Assembly: GCA_010015655.1 (NCBI GenBank) | Contig: ML976692.1 | Span: 62,001-126,000 of the forward strand | Reading direction: 5' to 3' | DNA from: Bimuria novae-zelandiae CBS 107.79 | Lineage: Eukaryota; Ascomycota; Dothideomycetes; Pleosporales; Didymosphaeriaceae | DNA: 64,000 bases | Shown: one piece after another, positions 45,051-55,156 of the stretch | Position numbering within the stretch: the stretch's first letter is position 1 | Layout of the letters: each line of letters opens with the position of its first letter | Translations under genes and position numbers: made by a program | The notes under the pieces: generated by a model | Seen by the model: only the letters and a program-made list of their open reading frames with translations | What the model was told of the DNA's origin: nothing | Database searches by the model: none

Positions 45051-45668
45051 ATGCTAAAGGATTCTAAGCCCTATAAAGCGCGCGCGCCTCGCAAGAAGAC
45101 TTTAACCCAAGAGCAACGTAATTATATTCGCCGTGTTAAAAAGAGTAGTAGGGAGATACCTTTTTATTGCGGTCGCTACAAAAAGCTAAACATTTATTAT
45201 TTTGTGGATACTGCATCTAGTCGTTATGCTAGTTATATCGCTGCAAGGAGCGAATGCGAATTGTTTATTCCTAAAGAGGAGTGGGAGAAGGTAGAGGATA
45301 AGAAACGTAAAAAACAATTAGCGTTAGCTCGCGCTAAGGAAGAAGTGTTACGCAGTTAATAAGAACTTACTTACTATAAGCGTAAGTTATTAGAGATTAA
45401 GAGTTATAAGAGGTTATTTGCGTGTTAAGATAGGAAGTTACTAGACGCCTAGAATAAGGTGTAAGAGATAAAGAGCTCGAGTGCGAATACTCCGTTCCGA
45501 AACAATTTCTTCGCTAATCTAGGCTGGTTATAGGCTAACAATCCCCTTCCTAATCTATTAATAGATCTTCTTCTTAACGAATTTTTATTAGGTTCTCCTC
45601 TAATCGTTCCTGATTCCTTCTTGTAGTCTAACGATAGTATTGTGCTAATAATTAGCGATAGTTTCTAA
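45051..45668 (+). pseudogene. Antisense ORF of the gypsy element (unknown function)
   Basis: On the strand opposite to gag-pol, between the chromodomain and the 3' LTR, an ATG at 45051 opens 102 codons without a stop, rich in Lys, Arg and Glu (MLKDSKPYKARAPRKKTL at the start). After TAA TAA at 45357 the same frame continues for about 100 codons interrupted only by TAA/TAG until 45668, which is what RIP of CAA/CAG codons would produce. It would then have been a protein of roughly 200 residues. The end overlaps the chromodomain region of pol on the other strand. I recognise no domain; the C-terminal tail looks acidic and hydrophobic. Confidence 0.5.
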
Positions 45669-48600
45669 GGTTTACTTCTAGTTCCTATGTGTTTTCTAAG
45701 TATGGATATCTTTTTCACTTAATTAGATATGTTCGTGGCTGATTCGTGTGTCGTAGTATCTTCTTAACTTCGAATTCGGTTTCTTCCTCTGGCTGGTGAT
45801 AAAAGGTTATTTTAACTAGTGTTTTAGGGTCTGCGGGTTCGAGTTAGTCTATATAGAATACTAGGTGTATCTTTGCGTCTGGTGGTAATTCTAATTAGTA
45901 GTTAACTAGTGATACTTGTTCGATAATAAAAAATAGCCCAACCTTAATGTAATCTAGTTTCTTATGCTTTTTCTTCTAGGTTCGAAGATTTTTCGTAAGT
46001 AGATATGCTTTATCCCCCTTCTTTAGCTGAGGTGCCGTTTTTCTTTTTTGGTTTATGTAGGAAATACTTTGCTATTAAGCTTTCTCGAGGTTTTCTTAGA
46101 GTTGTGTATGTGTTTTCTTTATAGTTTCTGCCATGTTTATTGCTTCTTCTGTCCTAATTATTATAGGAAGTGTTTAATTAAAGAGATATAGATATCTTTC
46201 GTAGTTTGCATAAAATAGTGTGAATCCTGTTACTGCTAATATCTTATTGTTGTATACCAACTGTGCTATAGGTAATAAGGAAATCTAGTTATTCTTCTAG
46301 TTATTGCAGTAGATGCGTAGGTACGTTTCGATTATCTGATTCGTACGTTCTGTTTGTCCGTTGGTTTGTGGGTGATAAGCTGTCGATAGCTTTCGTTTTA
46401 TTCTAATAAGTGCTATGAGTGTTGTCTAGTAGTTCGAGGTGAAGAGCTTGTCTCTATCGCTAATAATTGTCTTGGGGATGCTATAATGTCGTATAAGTTA
46501 GTCTAGGATAAGGAATGCTAGTTCCGTTGCTATTATTGTCTTTTTACATAGTAGTAGTTCCACATACTTGGTGAATCTATATACGATTACCAGTATTACG
46601 TCGTAGCTTACTCTGTTTGTAAGGTCTTTTGACTTTGGCAATCCTATAATAAAGTCCATTGCGATATCTTCCTATGGTGTCGTGGGTATCTAGATGGCTT
46701 ACATCTCTCTATACTTAAGATATGTTACGTGTTTATTACGCTGGCATTCTGCGCACTTGCGTATATATGTTACTATTGCTTTCTTAATTCCTTTAAAGCT
46801 GTAGTTCCTCTAGATTAGTTCCATTGTCTTTTTAATTCTGGGGTGTCCGTATACAGGGTCGTCGTGGTATTATTGTATAACCTCTGTCTATTGTTCCTTG
46901 GGTACTTCTCGTGTGAGTATAAGGAGTTAATTGAGTTCTGCCGTGGGTTCTAAAGAACCGTTAGAATTTTGTTTTAGTATTATAGAGTACGTTTTAACCT
47001 TTTCTCTGTTATTATTTATTCTACTAAAAGTATCTGCTCGTCCGTTTTCCTTGCCTAGGGTATATATGATTTTGAATTTGTATTATCCTAGCGTTTCTAA
47101 CCATCTTGCTTGCCGTTAGGTTAGTTCTTTTGTAGTTGTGAAGCGTGTGAGGTTCTTGTAGTCTATAAAGATCGTAAGTTCTAAGTAACTATGTGCGTAG
47201 ATTCTCTAGTGTTTAATAGCTTTTACTATCGCGAGTAGTTCTTTGTCGTGTACTTTGTACCATAATTCTTTTAATATAAACTTGTGTGCGTAGTATATAA
47301 CTAGGTATCATTTACCGTTCTTTTCTTGCTTCGCGCATGCTCTAACCGCTAGATCGCTTACATCCGTTTTAATACGCAACGGTTTGTTATCCTAGAAGTG
47401 TATAAGGACTAGTGGCGTAATACATGCTTTTCGTAGTGTTTAGAATGCTTGTTTGTATTCTTTTGTCTAATTAAAAGGTTTGTCTTTCTTCGTAAGGTTC
47501 GTGAGTGGTAGTGTGATCCTAGAGTAGTTTGTGATAAATTATTTATTAAATCCCGTAAATTTAAGGAAGGCTTGTACTTTCTTAAGGTTAGTAGGTAATT
47601 TTTACTTTTTTACTTCCTTAATCTTTAAAGGGCTTACTTAGATACCTTTAGTATTAATAACATGTCCTAGGAACTCTAATTCTGTAACATAGAATCTATA
47701 TTTTTTAAGTTTTAATTATAGGTTAGCGCTATCTAGCGCTCGTAGTACTATTTTTACGTGTTATACATGCTCCTTCTCTTGTTCAGAGAATACTAGGATG
47801 TTGTCAAGGTAGGTAACTATAAATATATTAAGGTAGTTCCTTAGTACGTTATTAATTATTACTTAGAACGTTGCTGGTACGTTCGTGAGTCTAAAAGGCA
47901 TAACTTAGTACTTAAATAGTCTGTATCTAGTTCGAAAAGCTGTCTTCCACTCGTTACCTGCTACTATTTATATAAGGTGGTATCTGTCTCGTAGGTCGAA
48001 TTGTGTGAATATCTTGGCTCGTCCTAGCCTGTCTCGAGACTCTTGTATATTTGGTAGTGGGTATTTATTCTTAATCGTTATATTGTTTAGCCTTCTGTAG
48101 TTAATGTATAGACGTTGTGTTCTATCCTTCTTTATAATAAATATTAAAGGTGATGCTGCTGGCGATTCTGACTTACGTATCTATTACCTTTTAAGGGCTT
48201 TCTTTAGGAATTCGCGTGTTTATTGGAGTTCTTTTGCGCTCTATCTGTATAGTGGTCTAAAGGGTGGCGTTTTTCCCTCTTCGAGAATAATGCGATGATC
48301 TTGGTATGTATGCTTAGGAAGGGCGTTTGCTCCTTTCTCTTCCTAAAACAAATAACTCTATTCTTTATATTTATTAGGGATATTAAGAGGTGTGCTATTC
48401 TCTTTATGCTTGCGCTTTGTGACTTAGTAGTTCCTACTAGCGTCTGCTAAGTTAGTTTCGTGTTTATCGACTTCTAGTCGCGAGACTATGTTATTAATAG
48501 CTCTCTTATCTACTATTATGCTCTGTTAATGCGTAGGCTTTGCTTATAATGCACAATTGTAGCGCTTAAAGGATAGCTCTTTTTTTTCTTAGTTAATTAT

Positions 48601-50800
48601 AGGGTTGTGCTTCCTTAACTAGAGTAATCCTAAAATCACGTCGTGATTGGCTTCCTTAATGATATCGAGGGTAATTAATTCCTAGTGTCCATGGATCGTG
48701 AGGGTAGTTTTAACCTCGTATTTAATCGTTGCTTTGCCGGGCATCAGTTGTCTATTCGCGATATAGATAGTATAGGGTATGGCCTTCTTGCGCTTATAGA
48801 GTCCTGCTCTATTAAGGGCTTTTCTTAACACATAACTCTCCTGTGCTCCTGAGTCTAGCATGGCTTTTATCTATGTTTCTTTAAGCTATACCGGTAGCTT
48901 GATTAATGCCTAACTATTTATAGTATTTAGTTCTCTGAAGGCGTTTTCCCGCCTGAGCCTAGGTCTAAAAAAGATATCTTTTCTATAGGTGGCTTTATAG
49001 GCTTAAGGTATCCTTCCTTCTTCTTCTCCTAAGGCTGCTGCTAGGCCTCTTCTAGGAGAGCTTTACCGTCTTCTTCCTTTGTTACCATTTTAATCCTGAG
49101 GGTCGTAGTCCCTTTTGGTATGCAATTAAACCTATACTTTCCCTTTTATTCTTTATGTTTCTCGTAATCGGGGTGTAAGCATGTTTGTTATTTATTAGAT
49201 ACGCATTTTCTATTAACTAGTAGCGACATTACTTAGTTTAGCACTTAGTTAAGGTATAGAAAGTATTACGTTTCGCGCTTGTCCCAGAGGTGAATATTAT
49301 AATAGGCGATAAGGTAGTTAAACCACTCCTATCTGCATCGTTGGTATGTTTAGGGAAAGTAGCTATATTCCTTAGCTTAGTAATAAATAGTATATTAATC
49401 TTCTCCGCAGAGGGTCTATCGTATAGTCTTATACGTAGGATTGCGGTGGTCCAGGTTGTACTATAGTTTATAGTTTAGGCTTTTATTTAGGTACTTCTTC
49501 TTAGGGTCTTCGTGGGCGTAGCGGTGGTCCGCCATTTCTCGTGCTGCTTTACTAACTAGGTTAGGTTAGTAAGCATAAAAAAATGCTTCTACGTAGTCTT
49601 GTCGTTCTACCGCTGTAAACCCGAAGTCTCCTTCCCTTAGTTAGTGTTTTTCTAAGAAGTTGAAAACATTTATCGTCTTGCTAGTGACTGGTTTATTCTA
49701 GCTAGGGTAAGGCGTAGGAGATCGAGGCATTAGTTCCTTCTCCTTTCCTTTTTTGTCTAAACTTTCGTGTGCATCTTTATAGAGTTATAAGTTAGGTAAT
49801 TCTAATTGCTCCAATTCTTCGTCGTAGATGTCAATCTGTTTAATGGCGTTTATTACCTGCCATTCTTCGTCGGTGGTTTCTTTTTTATTAATAATTAGTA
49901 CGTTTAGCTGCCTAATAATCTTGTTCTTAGATCTGCAGTTCTTGGCTATGTGGCCTAGTTTGCCACATGTAAAGCATTTACGCGTCTTGGTTCCCTATCG
50001 TCGGGTTCTATCTAAGATACGTTAGTTAGGCTTTCGAAAGCCTATAGTCTTTCCTGTTCCCTTTTCTAGGTTGTTAAACTAGATATTTTTTATAGGTTAG
50101 GGTCTATAATAGTTGCGTTACTGGCGTCGAGGTGTTTTTAGTGGCGCTCTATAGACTACAGGTGCCTGTCGTCCGAAACTAGTATTCCTCGGGTTCCTAC
50201 GGAACTCTTCTTGCAAAGCAAACCACTCCCTATTAATACAAATAGTCTCTTTGTATAGTTCTTCTAAGGTCTCTATCTTTATACTATTACGCAGGAGTTC
50301 CTCGCGCATATTACGTTTAAGGCCTTATTTATATATTATCTTAAGAGATTTATTCTCCTAGTCGAGTTGCACTACGTACTTGCGGAACTTAGTTATATAT
50401 TTAGCTATAAATTAGTGTTAGCGAATTATTTAAATTGCTCGTCCAGCGATAGCTGTTTTATTAGCAATTCTAAATATTTATTAAAGGCACGTCTTAAAGT
50501 TGTTATAATCTTTAATAATGTTAATTATATTGGCGTGTTTATTAATATACTTCTTGTCCTCGTTGTCGTGGTCCATGTCTAAATACTTAACTAGGTAGGG
50601 ATAAATCTATTCTTTAGCGCTTCCTCGCATGTAGGTTATAGCAAAGATAACCTTCTTTTTGTCTTTAAGGTCTTGGTTCTAGTTAAAGAAATAGAGGTCT
50701 AGCTGCAAGAGCCATGTATCAAGGAGAGTACGATTACTATTATACAAGTTAGGTTTATGTGCCTTGTTCTTGCCATCCCCTATAGGGGTGACATGGTTAT
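45530..50800 (-). pseudogene. gypsy gag-pol remnant with chromodomain
   Basis: Reading down the minus strand: gag starts near 50800 with a block of the type LDTWLLQLDLYFF and keeps an open piece at 50118-50309; the CCHC zinc knuckle C-F-T-C-G-K-L-G-H-I-A-K-N-C is at 49939-49980; the protease motif MLDSGAQES is at about 48840-48865; RT has YLDN for YLDD at 47800-47811; the integrase zinc-binding pair C-A-E-C is at about 46745-46758; the chromodomain (FEVKKILRH...YLIKW) is at 45665-45765. Chromodomains in this clade guide integration to heterochromatin. Stops are TAA/TAG throughout. Confidence 0.88.
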
Positions 50801-50857
50801 CTGAAGCTATGGAAGAGGTAGGGGTCCTATTAGTATTTATATTAAGGGTGTTTAAGA

Positions 50858-51315
50858 TGTTAAGATCCCGAAGAGATAGCTAATCCCTAAGGGGCAAAGG
50901 TTAGTTCTTAGGCAGGAATACTAGTAGGATAAGAAAGGGTCGTAGTAATAGCTTGCGCTTGTCACTAGGGCGTTAGTATTAAAGGTGTGTATAGCATAAT
51001 TAAATCAACAAGGTTGCTTACTTAGATCTAAACAATAGATTAATAAACAGGTTAAACACGAATGCTATAAGGGTATTCGTGTGGGTTTATATATAAGGGG
51101 GGGTAAACCTTACCGTCTATCTCTCTTGTTACCGTCCCTAGATTCTGATGGATGGTCGCGCCGTCCATGGATGGTGCACCTTCTACAATCTTGGCAGGAT
51201 GGTATATCTTGGCAGGATGGTATGTCACGTGACTTCGGTTACGCGACCCCGCCGAGTGTCACTTCCACTAAGGCCCGTTGGTCCTCCGCGTTCCATACAT
51301 GTTTAGATCCTAACA
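50858..51315 (-). repeat. 5' LTR of the gypsy element (intact, 458 bp)
   Basis: Direct repeat of the three-part copy on the left. It includes a G-run with GTAAACC (about 51101-51113) and a tandem GGCAGGATGGTAT unit (about 51196-51222). It is followed by the AGGAG duplication. Confidence 0.9.
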
Positions 51316-51320
51316 AGGAG

Positions 51321-51600
51321 TTATTGTTGCGCTTAATAAAATAATTAATCTAAGATATACTAACGTCCTTTTAGGCTATTTAGGACGTGAAGGTCTATAT
51401 TATATAATATATAAAAGGTAGACTACGCTTAGTAAGCTATTTAATATACTATAAAAGCTCTTTTTTTTAAGTTAAGGATTTAGCTTTTCTTAATAGTAAC
51501 TTATAACGTATAGATAGCGCGTTTATGCTAGCGCGTTAATATAAATTATATAATACTAAAGTCTTTTATAATTTACCTATATAAAAAAGTTTCTCCTAGT
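51321..51600 (-). pseudogene. pogo transposase of element M, N-terminal part
   Basis: This is the other half of the transposase cut by the gypsy element; removing the gypsy and one copy of AGGAG joins the frame to the part at 26876. The helix-turn-helix is only faintly recognisable because of RIP. Confidence 0.5.
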
Positions 51601-51736
51601 TATCGCGATTTCATTGCTGCAATTGCGGCCTTAATTAGGTCCATATTGGTGGAAACATCGCGCGTCGAAGCTGGGGCGCTTCATTGTTGGGTGGCGCGTT
51701 TTAGTGATGCGGCGCACTGACTGCCAAGGCAGGGTA

Positions 51737-53066
51737 TCCGCTTTAGGCGGCAAATTGACGTTTCTGTTGGATAGCATCGACAGCCTTTATTCTTCTAAAC
51801 GTGTCCCATCATCTTAGTTTCTACTCATGCGGTGGTATTCCACGGTTTAAATGCCCTCGATAGTACTGCAACTCCGCTTCCAGTTGCAGTGACCAAAATA
51901 AATAGTACCACAGTGCGACACCGTCTTGCGCTTCAGACGGTGTCCGAGCCTCCAACTGATGTCCAAGGTCAATGCCAGCATTCCTCACTTTTGCATTATT
52001 GTTAATATCGTAGAAGGATGAATCGCGCGGAAGATGAAGTATCCTTCCAGGCAGTTCGGGGCACTGGTCCAGTACTTTCTACGAGGTTTGGTGTTGAGGA
52101 CAGGGAAGGTAGACACTATGAACTGCGTACGAACGACGGCACCAGGCGCAGGCGACAAAGGGGAAGGCACGGCTCTGGAGAAGGTCTGGGTGTGCCTGAG
52201 AGCACCCAGTACTGCCCAGGTGCGCTTTGTGCTTGTGACGATGCCATGCATACCTTTAAATCCAATTTCAGGGACGTCCTAGGTATCTGTTATGATTTTC
52301 AGACAGTCGATCGCCAGGTGCTTGAGGGCGACTTCCGCAATTGGGACGACGCGAAGCGCGCCTTCCTCTTGTTCAACCGACACGTCTTTGAGGCACGGCG
52401 ACCCCGCGCCTCATTCACTGTCACCACACCACGATGCGCGGACAACGGCAGGAAACCCGCTTCGATCGTCCAGCTAACTCACAGGCGATACCTGCAAATA
52501 GCATGCGGAATCAGGGCGGACTGCCATCTCAGTCCAGACAGCCAATTCGGACATCATCCACACAGCGAACGCGAAGGAGCAACCAATCGTGCCCCTTTGC
52601 CAAAAACTCGGGGTCGCTCCGACGATTCCAATCCCCAGGAGTGAGTCGCCAAACTCGAACGACAAATTACGAGAAATGACCTAGTAGTGCGCGACGCGAC
52701 TAGGGGGAAAGGGCGTGCCAAGCCTAAGGGCGGATGTCCATCAGCACTTCTTTCGAGCTTTCCCTCCCGCAGTTTTGAATACGTTTGATTCTCTGCCCTT
52801 CAGCCACGGCTACGTCGAGCTTTTCTTTTATCGTTTCCAACGACACATCAAGACGCTGCATGGTCTACCAACCACCATGAATTCCACGACGTGAAAAGAT
52901 GCCGGATCATCAGGTCATCGCTCAAATGCAGGACCTTCGCTGAAGTATTCAAAGAATATGATTAATATTGTGTGATCACTACGGAATGTCTTCCCAACGA
53001 CACGGCTATATCCACCTTTTTCTACACATAATACATCATCGATCATCAGTCGCGAGGACAGCACGT
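51737..53066. other. Intergenic between the repeat block and the nucleoside transporter gene
   Basis: Normal base composition, no RIP. One 208-codon + strand ORF (52018-52644) is listed separately with low confidence; shorter ORFs overlap it on both strands. No other coding signal, repeat or RNA gene seen. Confidence 0.5.
52018..52644 (+). CDS. Doubtful ORF, 208 codons
   Basis: MNRAEDEVSFQAVRGTG at the start; the middle (residues about 75-130) has a helix-prone segment (CYDFQTVDRQVL, DAKRAFLLFNRHVFEA). The remainder is Arg/Ser/Thr-rich like a random translation of GC-balanced DNA. No domain, no signal peptide and no clear promoter or intron were recognised. ORFs of this length can occur by chance here, and two other frames are open over parts of it. 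Confidence 0.2.
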   Translation: MNRAEDEVSFQAVRGTGPVLSTRFGVEDREGRHYELRTNDGTRRRRQRGRHGSGEGLGVPESTQYCPGALCACDDAMHTFKSNFRDVLGICYDFQTVDRQVLEGDFRNWDDAKRAFLLFNRHVFEARRPRASFTVTTPRCADNGRKPASIVQLTHRRYLQIACGIRADCHLSPDSQFGHHPHSEREGATNRAPLPKTRGRSDDSNPQE

Positions 53067-55156
53067 CTAAGAAGATGTAGTAGGAGGTGAAAAGAATTGA
53101 GCCTGCAAGAGTTAGCTTTTGGTTTATTGAATTCGAGGAAGAGGTATGCTTACCTGGTCAGTAACAACCAAACCGGCAATGCTGGCACTGGTCAAGGTCG
53201 AGATGACACCGGAAATCAAAGCGCTGACGGCAAGACGCGAAACGTCACCACTGCGGCCCGGGCTGATCTGGCTGAGCACACCAATCTGGGTACCGAGCGA
53301 GCCAATGTTACCGAAACCGCAGACGGCGTAGGTGGCGATGAGGCGGGCACGGGGCGACAAGGTAGCGTACTCGGGAAGAGTCTGCAAGTTCGAGAAGGCA
53401 ACGAACTCGTTAGCGATAACCTTGACACCGATCAAACGACCGACGAGGAGTAGTTCCCTGCTGTTGCGAGGGACGCCGAGCAAGAACGCAATCGGGTAGC
53501 AGACATAGCCAAGGATGAGCTCCAGGGTGAGGTCGTACTCGCCATCGAGGTTGATGTAGCGGCCCCACCAGGTCAGGAGACCATCGACGAGGTTCAACAG
53601 AGCAATGATGCAGAGAAGAGTGGTGATGATCATACCGGCGATCTTAAGACCTAGCCATGCACCGTTGGCAAATGCGTGCAGAGAGTTGGCAGCCTTGTGC
53701 TCCTCATCATCCGGAATGACGACGCGACCAGCAGTGAGGGTCTCCTCTTCCTCGGGATACCGGAGCTTGGATATGGCAAGAGAAGCGGGGATACTCATCA
53801 CGCAGGATGAGATAAGGGCCTGCGGGTTGATGCCCATGCCGATATAGGCGACCAAGACACTACCAGCAATGGTAGCGAAACCGGAGGTCATGACCTGGTG
53901 CAACTCGGCCTGGGTCAAGTGGGCAACGAACGGACGAATCAACATGGCAGACTCTCCCTGACCGATGAATGGCGATGCAGCGGCGACAACGGCCTCGGCA
54001 CCGGAGACACGCATGGACCAGAAGAAGAAGACGGCAAATTTGCCAATGAACCATTGGAGGACGCCCCAGTAGTACAGGAGCTGCACGAATGCGACGAAGA
54101 AGATGATGGCCGGGATGACGCTGAAGAAGAAGTAGGTCTGGGCAGCGATATTCGGGGTCGTCAAGAACGACACACCGTCTCTGGCAAACCCCAAAAGCTC
54201 ACGGGCCAGGGTTGAGATGAAGTTGAAGATATCGTAACCAGCCTGGGTTCTCAAGACGAAAAGCGCAATGATAAATTGCGTGAGCATGCCCACGATGACG
54301 GTGTGCCACACAATCTTCTTCCTGTTCCGGGATGTTGCCCAGAAACAGAAGAGGAAGACGGCCAAACCGAACAAACTGACTGCACGGTTCGTCCTGGTGT
54401 TGTCTGCACTCTCTTTGCTGGCAAAAGATCCGACAAGGATGGCAGCAACTGCGACGGCGGCACCAACATAGGTGCGCATCTTCTCCGGGATCATCTGGAC
54501 GATCGGTGTGGCGGTATGGTTCCACACAAAGTGCATCGGCCGTGAGATGATCGTGATTGGGACGTGGAGGAAGATGAGGCGGAGCATGATTGCCAGCCAG
54601 AGCAAGAACGGAATGACCCAGTTCTTATCATGTCGATGCTCTACTACACTCGCAATCCACCAACTGCAGCGCATCAGTAAGATTTTTTGAGCCACTTTCG
54701 GTAAATCCGAGCTCTTTGCAAAACGTACCCAGTAAAGAACATTCCAATAACGATATGGACGTAAAGACGATATCTGCGATAGAAACCAGAGACTTTGTGT
54801 CGCTTGGGATCGGCCTCCTCAGCGATGCCGTTGGCGTTCGAGTCCTTTTCCAAGCTGCCATGCTCGGTTTCGTAGTAGCCTCCACCAGCCTTTTCGATAT
54901 CCACATCTTTTCGCTCCGGATGACCGAGACGGTGAAGCATATCATCGTTAGGGTCCTGGGGTGGGATCACGCCCGGTTCGTTGGCAGTGGTGCCCTTTGT
55001 GTAGGTAACCTTCTCGTCGAGGTGCTCCGGATGTGAGTGCGCACCATGGTGGAGATGGTTGTGGTGATGCTCGTGTGCGACATCCAAAGCAGGGTCCGGG
55101 TTCCGAACAACGCCGGGCATAGGAGAGCTGTTGTGTTCGCGCGACACGTCGGCCAT
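53067..55156 (-). CDS. Concentrative nucleoside transporter (CNT/SLC28 family), 657 aa
   Basis: Exons 55156-54729, 54663-53154 and 53102-53067. The 65-nt intron 1 (GTACGT..CAG) joins MFFTG to WWIASVVEH; the 48-nt intron 2 (GTAAGC, branch CTAAC, TTGCAG) leaves an 11-codon last exon. A hydrophilic N-terminus of about 130 residues with a His-rich stretch (HEHHHNHLHHGAH) precedes the membrane domain. Family signatures include GQGESAML (from residue 377) in the nucleoside-binding region and VIANEFVAF (N561-E562-F563). CNT proteins import nucleosides with H+ or Na+ across the plasma membrane. The start at 55156 is preferred because the upstream open frame (to 55405) is low-complexity and not family-like. 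Confidence 0.9.

Larger units (their letters stand above)
26877..51315 (-). mobile_element. Ty3/gypsy chromovirus-type retrotransposon, interrupted in one LTR
   Basis: The intact LTR is 50858-51315 (458 bp, TGTTAAG...CTAACA). The other LTR is in three pieces: 26877-26970, 32270-32588 and 44875-44919, whose lengths (94+319+45) sum to 458. The target duplication is AGGAG (26872-26876 and 51316-51320). Coding is on the minus strand, so 50858-51315 is the 5' LTR. The interior (44920-50857, 5.9 kb) has gag with zinc knuckle, protease, RT, RNase H, integrase and a chromodomain, plus an extra ORF on the opposite strand. Full length without insertions is 6,854 bp. Confidence 0.92.
24917..51734 (-). 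mobile_element. pogo-type DNA transposon M containing the entire second repeat block
   Basis: The ends are near-perfect inverted repeats of about 46 bp starting CCCTGCCTTGGCAGTCAGTG (24917-24962; its reverse complement ends at 51734), flanked by TA (24915-24916 and 51735-51736). Its own sequence is 24917-26166, 26414-26876 and 51321-51734, about 2.1 kb, matching the size of its relatives. A solo LTR and a gypsy element were inserted in it. The ends are hardly mutated while the interior is heavily RIP-mutated. Confidence 0.85.

Noticed and set aside
53097..54690. Several + strand ORFs up to 118 codons
   Set aside because: They lie opposite the nucleoside transporter exon, whose frame carries clear family motifs; the + strand ORFs have none.
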